NCBI GenBank assembly: GCA_044425705.1
Contig: JAWXVD010000031.1
Span: 1-31,070 of the forward strand
From: JAWXVD01 sp044425705
GTDB taxonomy: Bacteria > Bacillota > Clostridia > Lachnospirales > Lachnospiraceae
Reading direction: 5' to 3'
DNA: 31,070 bases
The notes beneath the pieces are model-generated. The model saw nothing but the letters and a program-made list of their open reading frames with translations. It had not been told where the DNA came from and searched no databases. The position numbers were made by a program, and so were the translations under genes. Position 1 is the stretch's first letter, and each line of letters begins with the position of its first letter. Positions 18,203 to 27,872 of the stretch are shown here, in pieces.

Positions 18203-21200
18203 CTATACCTCCAAAAATTTACTCCAACTCATGCTTGATTTCTTATCAGTATCTTTCATCCAAATGCATGTACGAATGGATCGAGTCAATGCTACATATA
18301 GAATTCTTGCTTCTTCACAGATTCTTTCTCCTATTTCTTCCTGTGAATCATAATTTGAATTGCAATCTTTTTTATTCTCGTCAACCTTTATTGAATATGC
18401 TAATTTTGAATCTGAATAATTGACATCTGTGGTCGCTTTTTTCAAATTATCAATAGCTTGTCCTGTAAAGGGTAATATTACTGTTCCGTATTCAAGACCT
18501 TTTGCCTTATGTACAGTTGTGCAAAGAAATCGAATTCCAGTTTCATCTTTAACTATATTTCTTGCCATTTCTTGCTGTTTCGTAAGAATATTTATTTGAA
18601 TTGAATTTGCAATCACTGTCAATGTTAAATAATCCACGCTATAAGATTCAATTATTTTCTCAATTAGAAGTTCATAATTTGATTTGTAGAATCTCTGTTT
18701 TTCAGCATCATCACTGTATTCCTTCCAAGGTTGAAGATTTTCAAAAATATTTTTTAATACAACTAATACTGGATTTGCCTGAACATACGCAACAAGCTCA
18801 TACCATTTCTTGCCCATTTTCAGACAAAAATAGTCATCTAAAACAGATACTAGAATTTGTGTCTGCTCTTCCTTATCATAATTTTGTAATCCTTGATAGT
18901 TCAAAGAATAATTAACATAATTTGATTCTAAAAAATTTACAAGGCATACTGGATTATCGGAGTTCATTAGTACCATTAATAACTTACAAAAATCGATGGT
19001 GGAATCAAGTTGAAATAAATCTCCACCTACTTTTGTTTCTATATCAATACTCTCATCAATTTCTTTACACCCTTTAATAATAGTATCTATTTGCCAATTC
19101 TCTCTAACCAATATTGCAATTGTTTTCTCTTCACTACTTAATTTTCTGTTTTTTTCGAGTTCAATTATTTTTGCTTTTTCCTGCATCATGGCTTTGAGCA
19201 AAATTTCTATTTGTTCATTATTCTTTCCATGATAAGGAACACAGTAAAACAAACCATCTGCTGGAGATCCTCCATTAATATTACTTACAAGATGGTCTTC
19301 TTCATAAGTATATGGCAGCCAATTAGCAGCACCCATTTCTTGGAAAATTTCATCCATAATCTCTAATAGTCTTGAATCTGTTCGATAATTATTGTTTATT
19401 GTATGCTCTTCCCACTTCTCTGGCGTTGCATTAAGATGTTTAAAAGAACTAACTGTTGCACCTCGAAATCTATAGATACTTTGCTTTAAGTCTCCCACAA
19501 CAAATAGTTTGCAATATTCTCCAATTAATTTTTGTATCTTCAAAAAAGAGTCTATCTGTGCATCATCTGTATCTTGGAATTCATCTATAAAAATATATTT
19601 GTAATCAAGATGTGTCTTTTCCTTATCCTTTTGGTTTACGACATCATTTAAAAGAATCATTGTTTCACGAAGATCAATTTTATTATTTTCTTGAATTTTG
19701 TTTTCATATTCCAACTCTGCAGCAATGATTACATCCTTTACTATTTCATTAAAAAATGGTATGAGAACCGGTGCCTGTCCCAACTCATCTTCTTTTACTT
19801 TTTTTATATCAATACTTTTATTATATAATTGGTTTGAAAATTCAATTAGCATTCTTCTGAATTGATACAATGGAAGCTTAATTTCATTAATAAAATTAGC
19901 ATTTGCAGATTCCTTTTTTTCTATAAACGCATTCAAATACTTCTCATATATCTGCTCTTTATTAAAATCTCCAGATGTTATCGAAAAGTTATTTCCTAGT
20001 CCCATCTGCATTGAAGCTTCTTTTATCACCTCTCTAGCAAATTTATGTATTGTCGAAATACGCATAAAGTCAGTATCTTCAATATGCTTTAAAAATCTCG
20101 GATTATTTGTTAATACATAATAATTTATAAAGAGCTGTTTTAATCGATTCTTCATATTATCAGCAGCATCATTAGTAAACGTCACCATTGCTACATCTTC
20201 AATCATATTAACTGTTGGATTCTCATATTTATTACAAAGATAGGCTATTCTCGACACCATCGAATATGTTTTTCCTGTTCCAGCACCTGCTCGAACTAAT
20301 ATATTCTTTTCTGTTGATGCATGTTCAATAAAATATTGTTGCATATTAAAAGAACTCTTCTCTGACATTTTTACTAATAATTGACGTTCTGAATCTGTGC
20401 AATCACCTTCATATATCGTTGTCGATTCTTCAATCAAATTATTTAAAGATTCAACAACATATAATTCAAAGTTAAAAATTCGAAAAGAGTTATTTTTCAG
20501 AACAAATTCATTATTTGCATGTTGTCCTAATTTAAGATTATTCTTTTCAGTTATAATGCCCTTTTCATTTAATTCCCCCTCTAAAGTATACAGAATTGAC
20601 TCTGCAACATCTTCAGACGAAGTAAAAACAATGGCTTTTGTTCCAAAAAGATAACTATCTACAATATCATGAATCTGCTTTTTATTCATTTTTTCCGTAC
20701 TTGCAACTACCATTGAATAAGGCACTTGATTGCCTAATTCCAATAGCTTTTTAATTTGAAAATATGGTTCAAAATGTTGCCTAATTTTACCAATAAAAAT
20801 ATCATCCATTTCTGCATGCGGAATTGTCTTACTCTGATTAAATGCGCTAAGCAATTTATTTCCAAGCTGGACTTTATCTTCTAGATCTTCTTTAAATATT
20901 GTCAAAGATTCCTCTGATACAATATCTAAGCGTTTATCATAATATTGCTTTTGGGATATAAATGGGTAACAAACCAAATCAAAAATCAACGGACTCATAT
21001 TATACTTATCGCTTATTGTATTCAGTAAGCCAAATCTATAAGCTCTTGCTTGCTTTTTGGGTGATTTTTCTGGTTTGTCGTAGCCCTTAATTATAATTTC
21101 ATCCACTCCTGCAACATCAAAAATTGCATCTGAAATCCAGCCTTTGACCTCAATAATAATCATGCCTATATTCTTCATGAGGATACAAAAATCAAACTCT

Positions 21201-21319
21201 CTACCGTTTACTTCTCTATTATTGTAAACCACAGCCTCACTAGGTAAGTTAATTGAAAAACTCTCCCATACTTTACCTTCACCTTTATATTCAGGTTTTT
21301 TATCAATCATAATTGCCAT
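18203..21319 (-). CDS. NERD nuclease domain + UvrD/AddA-like helicase
   Basis: A two-part protein of 1038 aa. Residues about 11-110 form a NERD (nuclease-related) domain: GEGKVWE (13-19), the EFDF aspartate D43 and IIEVKGW with E57 and K59, a PD-(D/E)XK-type triad. From about 310 onward comes a superfamily 1 UvrD/RecB-type helicase: AGAGTGKT (344-351), MVTFTNDAA (378-386), IDEFQDTD (578-585), GDLKQSIYRFRG (609-620), and late TTVHKAKGLEYG and ILYVALTR. The ATG at 21319 was chosen over an upstream TTG at 21334 because GGGGGGA lies six bases before it. In the operon it precedes an AddB-like gene, suggesting a processive helicase-nuclease in which the NERD domain supplies the cutting activity normally at the AddA C-terminus. 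Confidence 0.88.
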   Translation of the reverse strand: MAIMIDKKPEYKGEGKVWESFSINLPSEAVVYNNREVNGREFDFCILMKNIGMIIIEVKGWISDAIFDVAGVDEIIIKGYDKPEKSPKKQARAYRFGLLNTISDKYNMSPLIFDLVCYPFISQKQYYDKRLDIVSEESLTIFKEDLEDKVQLGNKLLSAFNQSKTIPHAEMDDIFIGKIRQHFEPYFQIKKLLELGNQVPYSMVVASTEKMNKKQIHDIVDSYLFGTKAIVFTSSEDVAESILYTLEGELNEKGIITEKNNLKLGQHANNEFVLKNNSFRIFNFELYVVESLNNLIEESTTIYEGDCTDSERQLLVKMSEKSSFNMQQYFIEHASTEKNILVRAGAGTGKTYSMVSRIAYLCNKYENPTVNMIEDVAMVTFTNDAADNMKNRLKQLFINYYVLTNNPRFLKHIEDTDFMRISTIHKFAREVIKEASMQMGLGNNFSITSGDFNKEQIYEKYLNAFIEKKESANANFINEIKLPLYQFRRMLIEFSNQLYNKSIDIKKVKEDELGQAPVLIPFFNEIVKDVIIAAELEYENKIQENNKIDLRETMILLNDVVNQKDKEKTHLDYKYIFIDEFQDTDDAQIDSFLKIQKLIGEYCKLFVVGDLKQSIYRFRGATVSSFKHLNATPEKWEEHTINNNYRTDSRLLEIMDEIFQEMGAANWLPYTYEEDHLVSNINGGSPADGLFYCVPYHGKNNEQIEILLKAMMQEKAKIIELEKNRKLSSEEKTIAILVRENWQIDTIIKGCKEIDESIDIETKVGGDLFQLDSTIDFCKLLMVLMNSDNPVCLVNFLESNYVNYSLNYQGLQNYDKEEQTQILVSVLDDYFCLKMGKKWYELVAYVQANPVLVVLKNIFENLQPWKEYSDDAEKQRFYKSNYELLIEKIIESYSVDYLTLTVIANSIQINILTKQQEMARNIVKDETGIRFLCTTVHKAKGLEYGTVILPFTGQAIDNLKKATTDVNYSDSKLAYSIKVDENKKDCNSNYDSQEEIGERICEEARILYVALTRSIRTCIWMKDTDKKSSMSWSKFLEV

Positions 21320-21342
21320 GATTATTCCCCCCAAGATGTATT

Positions 21343-22158
21343 CTACTCAAAATAGTCTTCATTGATTTTAAAAACAGTGTAAGTCTGTACTTTTTCTAAG
21401 CCAATTCCATACTTAATCATTAATTCAGCCAAGAAATCACCATCTATTAACTTTAGACTTTTCTGTTGTTGATTTTCCGCATAATTTCTAGCTTCTTTGG
21501 TAAACGAGGAAGTAGTAATAAACACACCTTTTTGAACATCTTGCATTGCTCCAACAAATGCTTGTAATAGAGGTCTTCCTATTGTATTGCTACTGTCATT
21601 TCTCTTCGCTTGAATATAAATTTTGCTTAATCCTAGTTTATCTTCATATATCACACCATCTATTCCGCCATCATGTGGCTTTCCAAGAACATGACCAGAT
21701 AATTCATCAGAACCATAGCCCATTTCTAAAAGTAAACTTACAACTAATTGTTCAAAAAAACTCGGATGGCAATCTAGAATATGTTCAAGTATTTGTCGTT
21801 TCAAATTATTCTTATAAAATAAATATGTAAGGTCTATTTTCTCCTCTGGCAACAAATCATCTTCTGATAACATTTTTGTTTGTTTAATTGGTTTTTCTTC
21901 TGTATCTTGATTTTCTTTTGCCAATGCATACAACTTTCGTGTTCCCTTTTGTCCAACAATTTTAAAATACTTTACAGGCGATGCACCTGGAAAATCCAAT
22001 CCATCACAGTGACAACGTAATTTTGCATTTACAGCTGCCTCTGGATCTTTAGCTCCAAATTGATACAAGTCTCTCTCTTTAATTTTTAGATAAGCTTCTT
22101 TATATGTTAAGCTCTTATTATTAGTTAAAACTTCAATCAATGCATCTACTATTCTCAT
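21343..22158 (-). CDS. HARE-HTH + Mrr-type restriction endonuclease
   Basis: Residues 1-80 look like a HARE-HTH winged-helix domain (EAYLKIKERDLYQFGAKDPEA and a 'YFKIVG..G.RKLYAL' end), a module thought to read modified bases. Residues about 130-255 are an Mrr catalytic domain: FFEQLVVSLLLEMGYG with E136, HDGGIDGVI with D167, YIQAKR with Q183-A-K185, then GRPLLQAF and KGVFITTSSFT. These are the complete PD-(D/E)XK residues, so an active nuclease is expected. It starts 10 bases after dndA and is followed after 23 bases by the NERD-UvrD gene. Mrr-family enzymes cut modified DNA. In a phosphorothioation operon it may either be directed by the mark or attack foreign modified DNA. Confidence 0.88.
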   Translation of the reverse strand: MRIVDALIEVLTNNKSLTYKEAYLKIKERDLYQFGAKDPEAAVNAKLRCHCDGLDFPGASPVKYFKIVGQKGTRKLYALAKENQDTEEKPIKQTKMLSEDDLLPEEKIDLTYLFYKNNLKRQILEHILDCHPSFFEQLVVSLLLEMGYGSDELSGHVLGKPHDGGIDGVIYEDKLGLSKIYIQAKRNDSSNTIGRPLLQAFVGAMQDVQKGVFITTSSFTKEARNYAENQQQKSLKLIDGDFLAELMIKYGIGLEKVQTYTVFKINEDYFE

Positions 22159-22168
22159 GTCATACCTT

Positions 22169-23362
22169 CTAACTGTATTTTTTTATAATTTTCACTAAAT
22201 GATCTACCTCTTCTTCACAAGAAAACTTGTTAAGCGTAATTCTTAATACCTTTGACACTTTGTTTTCTAATCCCAATGCTCTTATTACATATGATGGCTC
22301 TCCTGCACTGCATGCAGATCCTGTTGATAATGCAATTTCATCACTTATCTGTTTAATAAATCTCTCATTATGAAAATCCGTTTTATCAACAATAATACTG
22401 ATAATTCCAGATACTCTATTTGACATCGGATTAGTTAGATATATATCAGGTAATTCTAGCAGTTTATTCACAGCGTATTCATCCAATAGTTTGATTCTAT
22501 TTTGAGTTATTTCCTGATCCTTTAAAGAAATTTCTGCTGCTTTTCCAAAACCAATAATATTATGAACAGATAATGTTCCTGCTCTTAGTCCTTGTTCTTG
22601 TTCGCCTCCATGCATAAATGAACTTATTGGAGGTATTCCATATAAATCTGATTTCAAATAAGCTGCCCCAATTCCTTTCGGTCCATAAATTTTATGTGCT
22701 GAACAAGAAGCAAAATCAATTTTCAGATTATTTACATTAACAGGCACTTTCCCAATTGCCTGTGTTAAATCTGCATGAATGGCTATACCTTTTTTATTGC
22801 CTATTCTTGCTATGGATTTAATATCACTTATAGTTCCAATTTCATTGTTGACATACAACACAGATATTAGTGCTGTATTATCTCTTATTGCAGCAAAAAT
22901 ATTATCTGCTAAAATCTCCCCAGATAATGAAACATCAACAAAACTTGCTTCATACCCTCTATTAACTTTTTTTCTATCACCAAGCAGACTTATGGTTGGA
23001 TCATCGTTTGAATACAGCTCTCCTGCTAGAAATTTACATGTATTAAGAGTTGCTTTGTGTTCAACTTTCGAAGTAATTATATGATTTTTCCCATCTCCAT
23101 AATACCGTCTATAATCCATATATCCCTTTATGATAAAGTTAGTGCTTTCCGTTGCACCTGCAGTAAAAATTATCTCCTCTTCTTTAGCACCTAATAATTT
23201 TGCAACTGCTCGTCTTGCATCCTCTACTGCATTCTTAGCATTTACAGCTTTACAATAATACTTACTTGATGGATTACCATACTCTTCCTTTAAATAGGGA
23301 AGCATAGTCTCTAACACTTCTTCATCAATCGGTGATGTCGCACTATTATCAAAATAAATCAT
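22169..23362 (-). CDS. dndA: Cysteine desulfurase DndA (IscS/NifS family)
   Basis: A PLP-dependent class V aminotransferase fold of 397 aa that removes sulfur from L-cysteine and passes it, as a persulfide, to the phosphorothioation machinery, where DndC is the expected recipient. Visible are the start MIYFDNSAT, the PLP-binding K224 in SAHKIYGPKG (221-230), EQEQGLRAGT (254-263) and the catalytic cysteine C351 in STGSACSAG. The start at 23362 follows the DUF262 stop by one base, with GGGGAGA as ribosome binding site; a longer reading from 23383 would overlap the previous gene and has poorer support. The position after dndC-D-E is the C-D-E-A order. It could also serve housekeeping Fe-S or thiolation needs, but its place in the operon favours DndA. 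Confidence 0.9.
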   Translation of the reverse strand: MIYFDNSATSPIDEEVLETMLPYLKEEYGNPSSKYYCKAVNAKNAVEDARRAVAKLLGAKEEEIIFTAGATESTNFIIKGYMDYRRYYGDGKNHIITSKVEHKATLNTCKFLAGELYSNDDPTISLLGDRKKVNRGYEASFVDVSLSGEILADNIFAAIRDNTALISVLYVNNEIGTISDIKSIARIGNKKGIAIHADLTQAIGKVPVNVNNLKIDFASCSAHKIYGPKGIGAAYLKSDLYGIPPISSFMHGGEQEQGLRAGTLSVHNIIGFGKAAEISLKDQEITQNRIKLLDEYAVNKLLELPDIYLTNPMSNRVSGIISIIVDKTDFHNERFIKQISDEIALSTGSACSAGEPSYVIRALGLENKVSKVLRITLNKFSCEEEVDHLVKIIKKYS

Positions 23363-23363
23363 T

Positions 23364-25319
23364 TTATCTCCCCATTTCCACAAACATTGCTTTCATATAT
23401 GAAAACATATTATCTTCAAATTTCTCATTAAAGTATTCATCTAATAGTTGTTTAGCATCTTCATTGTTTTTACAATCATCCAAACAAGGCATGTCGAAAT
23501 TTTCCTTTGCAAGTCTTACTGCATTTTTTGAAAAATCTGATTTTTCTTTTTCAAACTCAGACTTTAATTCATCTTCCAACATTTTTTTACACTTAATATT
23601 TAATGGTTCATTCCTCAAGGCATTATTGAGTGACTCTGTAATAAAAATATAATTTAACAATGAATCCTTGTATTTTGTTATCGAATGATTATATTTATAC
23701 TCAATAACAATTCCTTTTGGTGTTTGGTATTCAATTTTTCCACTATCATTTACAATAAAGTGCTCTAAAGAAAAAAGCGACTTGTCATTAAGGAATTTTT
23801 CTAGCATATCTAACTTTCCACTTTTCACCGATAACGAATCTTCTTCAATTTCATAAAAATCATAGATTGTCGCTAAAGTTTTGCATCTGAAATTCTGCGG
23901 ACAGTCCAAATCTCTTTGTCTGTAAGCAACTTTTACAGTTTTAACACTGTCTGATTGATTCTTTATATTGTCCCAAACATATTTGCACATTTTCTCATAC
24001 CAATCACCAGGTCCTATCATCTTTTTTATAACTTCCGTATCCTTCTTTGATGCATACAAAGTAAATATCAATCCTGCCGTAGAAACTGCGTATACTCTTT
24101 TTATATCTTCTTTAGTTTTTGTCTCACTAAAGAGTACATCTATTAAGTATCTCATCAAAAGACAATTTGGTGCTTTATTTGAATCCAAGATTATCTTCTT
24201 AATTAGGTTAAACATTACATCTATTTCCTTATCTTGGATTTTTTTTCCGTCTTGTACTTTGCTATTATATAATTTTATGATTTTAGCATATTCATCTGAT
24301 GTACCTGCTGAATCTTTTGTATTTTTAATAAATTCCATTATTTTCTGAATTTCATTCAAACATTTATTTAAAAAATCTTTATTATTTATAACAGCAATTA
24401 AATGGGTAGATTGACTATATGAACTTCCTTCTACAATTTGTTCTTTTACAAGCTCAAATTCAGAATTAAACTCTATATCTTTATATTCGTCTACTAGCAT
24501 CAATTTGCATCGAAAATAATGCTCTAAGATCGTCATAAAAGGATAAATTACCTTTCTTCCATTATTTATTTCTGCATCTATTTTTTTTAATCTACTCCAT
24601 ACATCATGTACCGATTCAGAATTATCTTGAGAACACAGATATCCCTTAAAAATATCCTCTGTATCAAGCTTTACACCTTTTAGATTTACATCTAAAAAAC
24701 TCATAATACCGCTCTCTGAACTATCAATATTAACAATAACATTTACTTCGCATTTCAATAAATTTGTCAAAAACCCCTGTACATCATGTACATTTTCAAA
24801 TTTATTACTATTCTCTATTTCTTTCCATAAAGCCTTATATCTATCTGCTTGTTTGTAATCATCTGTCTCATATAACTCTTGTTTTTCATCTTCTGTAAAC
24901 CTTAAAACATCAAAATTACATTCAAACAATTTATTTAGTCCTAAAAAACTTTCATTTTGAAAACCACAAACATCTGGAATGGCAAATCGTTCATTATGTT
25001 TAAATTTTATGTATTGAATCAACAAATATATTATAGTTGTTCGTTGTTGTCCGTCAAGTATTTCATAATCTCCATTTTCTGTTTCAGTAAGAATAATGTT
25101 TCCTAAAAATTTCGCACCTTTCTCAACATCCGTGATTAGTGTCATTAGATTTCCCTTCTGCCATCTAATTTCCCTTTGGAATAAAGGTATAATAAATTTT
25201 CTGTTTTCCTTCATCCCAAATAGTTCTGTTTTTTCTCTACCTTGACCATAATATATTTTCGCTTCATTTTTACCATATAAATCTTTTATTTTAATAATTG
25301 TACCAACAATTCCAGACAT
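23364..25319 (-). CDS. DUF262 (DGQQR) protein inserted between dndE and dndA
   Basis: The N-terminus has FQRE (47-50) and ILDGQQRTT (87-95), the DUF262 ParB-like nucleotide-binding signatures found in GmrS, BrxU and SspE. Near residue 517 a SLEHFIVND segment marks the place of the DUF1524 HNH domain, but the rest is weak (LLNYIFITESLNN in place of IGNLTLL), so nuclease activity is doubtful. It has no close resemblance to DndB, whose own motif is DGQHR-like, yet it sits inside the modification genes. A GGAG lies 12 bases before the ATG, with a two-codon ORF (ATG GGA TAA, 25328-25320) in between. Candidate roles are a phosphorothioation sensor, a nucleotide-driven regulator of the Dnd complex, or an SspE-like effector. 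Confidence 0.85.
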   Translation of the reverse strand: MSGIVGTIIKIKDLYGKNEAKIYYGQGREKTELFGMKENRKFIIPLFQREIRWQKGNLMTLITDVEKGAKFLGNIILTETENGDYEILDGQQRTTIIYLLIQYIKFKHNERFAIPDVCGFQNESFLGLNKLFECNFDVLRFTEDEKQELYETDDYKQADRYKALWKEIENSNKFENVHDVQGFLTNLLKCEVNVIVNIDSSESGIMSFLDVNLKGVKLDTEDIFKGYLCSQDNSESVHDVWSRLKKIDAEINNGRKVIYPFMTILEHYFRCKLMLVDEYKDIEFNSEFELVKEQIVEGSSYSQSTHLIAVINNKDFLNKCLNEIQKIMEFIKNTKDSAGTSDEYAKIIKLYNSKVQDGKKIQDKEIDVMFNLIKKIILDSNKAPNCLLMRYLIDVLFSETKTKEDIKRVYAVSTAGLIFTLYASKKDTEVIKKMIGPGDWYEKMCKYVWDNIKNQSDSVKTVKVAYRQRDLDCPQNFRCKTLATIYDFYEIEEDSLSVKSGKLDMLEKFLNDKSLFSLEHFIVNDSGKIEYQTPKGIVIEYKYNHSITKYKDSLLNYIFITESLNNALRNEPLNIKCKKMLEDELKSEFEKEKSDFSKNAVRLAKENFDMPCLDDCKNNEDAKQLLDEYFNEKFEDNMFSYMKAMFVEMGR

Positions 25320-25343
25320 TTATCCCATTTTCTCCTATGTGTA

Positions 25344-25724
25344 TTATACTGTATCTCCTACTCCTAATGTTTGAAGAACGTATCTATCAACTGTGCCAGC
25401 ATGATTATACATATCCAATAAAAGTTCACTTCCTCTGTCAATATGTGCCTTTACATACTTCGGGAAAAACTCTTCATCGGATAAAAATTTCCCTTCTACC
25501 TGTTCAATAAGGACTTTAAAATATGTCTCGTTATCACCAGTAATAGTCTGTCTATTTAAATCTAATCCATCTGAATCAGATAAATAATCTAACACTGATG
25601 TTTTCTCCATTAATGACCATGCAATTGCATGCTTTACTAATGTGTATGGTTTATAATTTGTTCTTCCCTCTAATTCTTCGAATATCTCCTGAGTCCTTTT
25701 TGAAGTTTTTAATCTAAATATCAT
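25344..25724 (-). CDS. dndE: DNA phosphorothioation protein DndE
   Basis: A 126-aa basic-to-neutral helical protein beginning MIFRLKTSKRTQEIF and containing KHAIAWSLM, both typical of DndE, which binds nicked DNA as an oligomer and is required for sulfur incorporation. The length matches the family (about 110-130 aa). The ATG is three bases after the dndD stop with GAGGT eight bases upstream. Identification is helped strongly by the dndC-dndD neighbours. The second half (about 70-126) is more acidic and less recognisable, which is common in this small family. Confidence 0.88.
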   Translation of the reverse strand: MIFRLKTSKRTQEIFEELEGRTNYKPYTLVKHAIAWSLMEKTSVLDYLSDSDGLDLNRQTITGDNETYFKVLIEQVEGKFLSDEEFFPKYVKAHIDRGSELLLDMYNHAGTVDRYVLQTLGVGDTV

Positions 25725-25727
25725 ATA

Positions 25728-27872
25728 TTATACCTCGAAAAAATAGCAATTCTCTACAGACGTTCTATTTTGGTTTTCATCGTTAATAAGTAAATATTCC
25801 TTTGCAATATATGGCTTAATTATTTCATAATATTCTTTATTAATTTCTTCATCTGTTGAAAGAATAATGACTTGTTTGCTAATTCTTGGAAAAAATTTTT
25901 CTGAAATTTCTCTTCTGTGATTAGCATCAATTCTTGCATAAGGAGTATCTATTATGAATGGAATATCTTGTCCCGATAAAATGATAATTGCCCAATATAA
26001 AGACAAAATAAATATCTGGCGTTCTCCTTTGGAAAGTCTGCTAAGCTCTATTTTCTTATACAAATCTATCCTCTTTCCTTCTTGTTCTCTTTCTAAGCAT
26101 TGGCGAACTCTCGCTATATTTTTAACACCATATGTTTTTAACAGTTTCAGTTCACCCTCTGAACCAATTTGTGAAAGAAATTCTGTATTTCCTAAATTTT
26201 TAATTAAGTAAAGCAAATCAGCCTCGTTATAACATTCATCTTGATATAAATTGAACTGAAAATCCGAGGTAACTTCAACATGCGTAATCAAATTATTTTT
26301 TCGATATATATGTTTTAAATTCTGTACTATAAGCTTTTCAAGTCTTTTTCTCATAGAAACAGTCTTGTTTTTTAGTAAATCACTCATCATACTAGATAAT
26401 CCAGAGCTCAATTCATATACATGTTTATTCTGTGCACTATCTTTAATACTTTGATGTATTTTTTCTTTGATTTGCTTTTGAGAATTCAGTTCTCGAATTA
26501 ATTCCTCAAGTTGATTTTGATCTCTATATAACTTTGAGGTTGCTTCTTCTTTTTCTTTAAGCAGTTTATTTTCTTTTTCAGCAAATCTCACTGCTTCATC
26601 ATCACTCATAGCACTTTTTAGCGTACGATTTATTTGCATTGTAACTTCAGCAGCTTTCAGTCTACCCTTTACAGTTTCAATCATATCTCTAACTTTGAAG
26701 TTTTCCACACTTGAAATCATTCCATTTACATGTGCTGTTTCATCTTTTGATAAATCATAAATAGAATCATTAAAATCAGAATATTGCTTTGGTCTAAATT
26801 TATCTAAGAGCATTTCCATGATCTGTTCAGCAACCTTTTCATCTTGAGTTCCTGCATTTTTTAGAATTTCATCAATATCTTGCTTACTTAACTTGTTTTG
26901 TACATAAGTGAATATCTCACCCTTTTCTTCAAATTCAAGCTGGTTCGAAATGTGCTTCGTAAAATTTCCAACAATGATAAATGGCATCATTCCCTCGATA
27001 AATAGTTTGATTTTTGCAGCAGCTTCACCCTTTTTAATCTCAGCAGCTTTATACTTTTCTTCTAGTATCCTTCTTTCCTTATCAGTAATTCCACCTGCAT
27101 TTTTAAATATTGTTTCAAGTTCTGTAATTTGAACTAGAATATCATCTAAATTGCTCTGTGTTTGTTTTATATCTTCTTCAATATTTTCTTTTCTAACAGT
27201 AAGTTTTTCAACTTCATTTCTTACGGCTTCATACTCAATATATAAATTTTCATCATCAACATTTAATGTCTTCGATACATATCCATTGGTATATTTTCTT
27301 ATTATCTCAAAAACATCCATGCCACATAGCGTAAATACCGCGTTTTTCACATATGAGTTATATGAACTAGTAGAAAAAATATTTCCAACTTCTTCACCAT
27401 CAAACAAAAAAAACTCGAATAAATTAGGGGGAACTCTACTTTGTAGATAGTTCTGAAAATATGACAATTCTTGTTCTGAAAGTCTTCTTTCGTCCTTTTC
27501 AACAAAATAAACCTCTCCTAGTTTTTGATTTGTATAATCCCACTTTCTTGTTATCACATATTCTTTTATTTCTCTTTCAACTTTTAATGAAACTGAAATC
27601 TTTACTTCTGATTCAACTCTGTCTTGCTGAAAGGCTTTTGAATTAATTAGATCTTTAATCTTAGATATATAGTGAGAATTTAATCCAACGTACCCATATG
27701 CAAGAGGTCCATATAAAGCAATTTTAATTGCTGTAAATAGTGATGTTTTTCCCGCACCATTTTTTCCACCTATTAAAACAATATTCTTTTCTGGATCTGT
27801 ATTTGTAAAATCAAATGTATTTAATCCCTCGTAGGAGCTGAAATTATAAAGCTTTATTTTATTAATCTTCAT
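25728..27872 (-). CDS. dndD: DNA phosphorothioation ATPase DndD (SMC/RecN-like)
   Basis: An ABC/SMC-type ATPase of 714 aa. It has Walker A GGKNGAGKT (35-43), a long coiled coil roughly from 210 to 480 rich in Glu and Lys, the ABC signature LSKGERQ (613-619) and Walker B PFIIDTPYARID (638-649). DndD hydrolyses ATP, perhaps to open or nick DNA while sulfur is inserted with DndC and DndE. The start overlaps the end of dndC by 11 bases, with GGAG eight bases upstream, so the two proteins are made in coupled fashion. All ATPase motifs are intact. Confidence 0.93.
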   Translation of the reverse strand: MKINKIKLYNFSSYEGLNTFDFTNTDPEKNIVLIGGKNGAGKTSLFTAIKIALYGPLAYGYVGLNSHYISKIKDLINSKAFQQDRVESEVKISVSLKVEREIKEYVITRKWDYTNQKLGEVYFVEKDERRLSEQELSYFQNYLQSRVPPNLFEFFLFDGEEVGNIFSTSSYNSYVKNAVFTLCGMDVFEIIRKYTNGYVSKTLNVDDENLYIEYEAVRNEVEKLTVRKENIEEDIKQTQSNLDDILVQITELETIFKNAGGITDKERRILEEKYKAAEIKKGEAAAKIKLFIEGMMPFIIVGNFTKHISNQLEFEEKGEIFTYVQNKLSKQDIDEILKNAGTQDEKVAEQIMEMLLDKFRPKQYSDFNDSIYDLSKDETAHVNGMISSVENFKVRDMIETVKGRLKAAEVTMQINRTLKSAMSDDEAVRFAEKENKLLKEKEEATSKLYRDQNQLEELIRELNSQKQIKEKIHQSIKDSAQNKHVYELSSGLSSMMSDLLKNKTVSMRKRLEKLIVQNLKHIYRKNNLITHVEVTSDFQFNLYQDECYNEADLLYLIKNLGNTEFLSQIGSEGELKLLKTYGVKNIARVRQCLEREQEGKRIDLYKKIELSRLSKGERQIFILSLYWAIIILSGQDIPFIIDTPYARIDANHRREISEKFFPRISKQVIILSTDEEINKEYYEIIKPYIAKEYLLINDENQNRTSVENCYFFEV

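Noticed and set aside
23968..24348. 126-codon plus-strand ORF opposite the first DUF262 gene
   Set aside because: Antisense of a well-supported gene, hydrophobic composition typical of antisense AT-rich DNA, no ribosome binding site.
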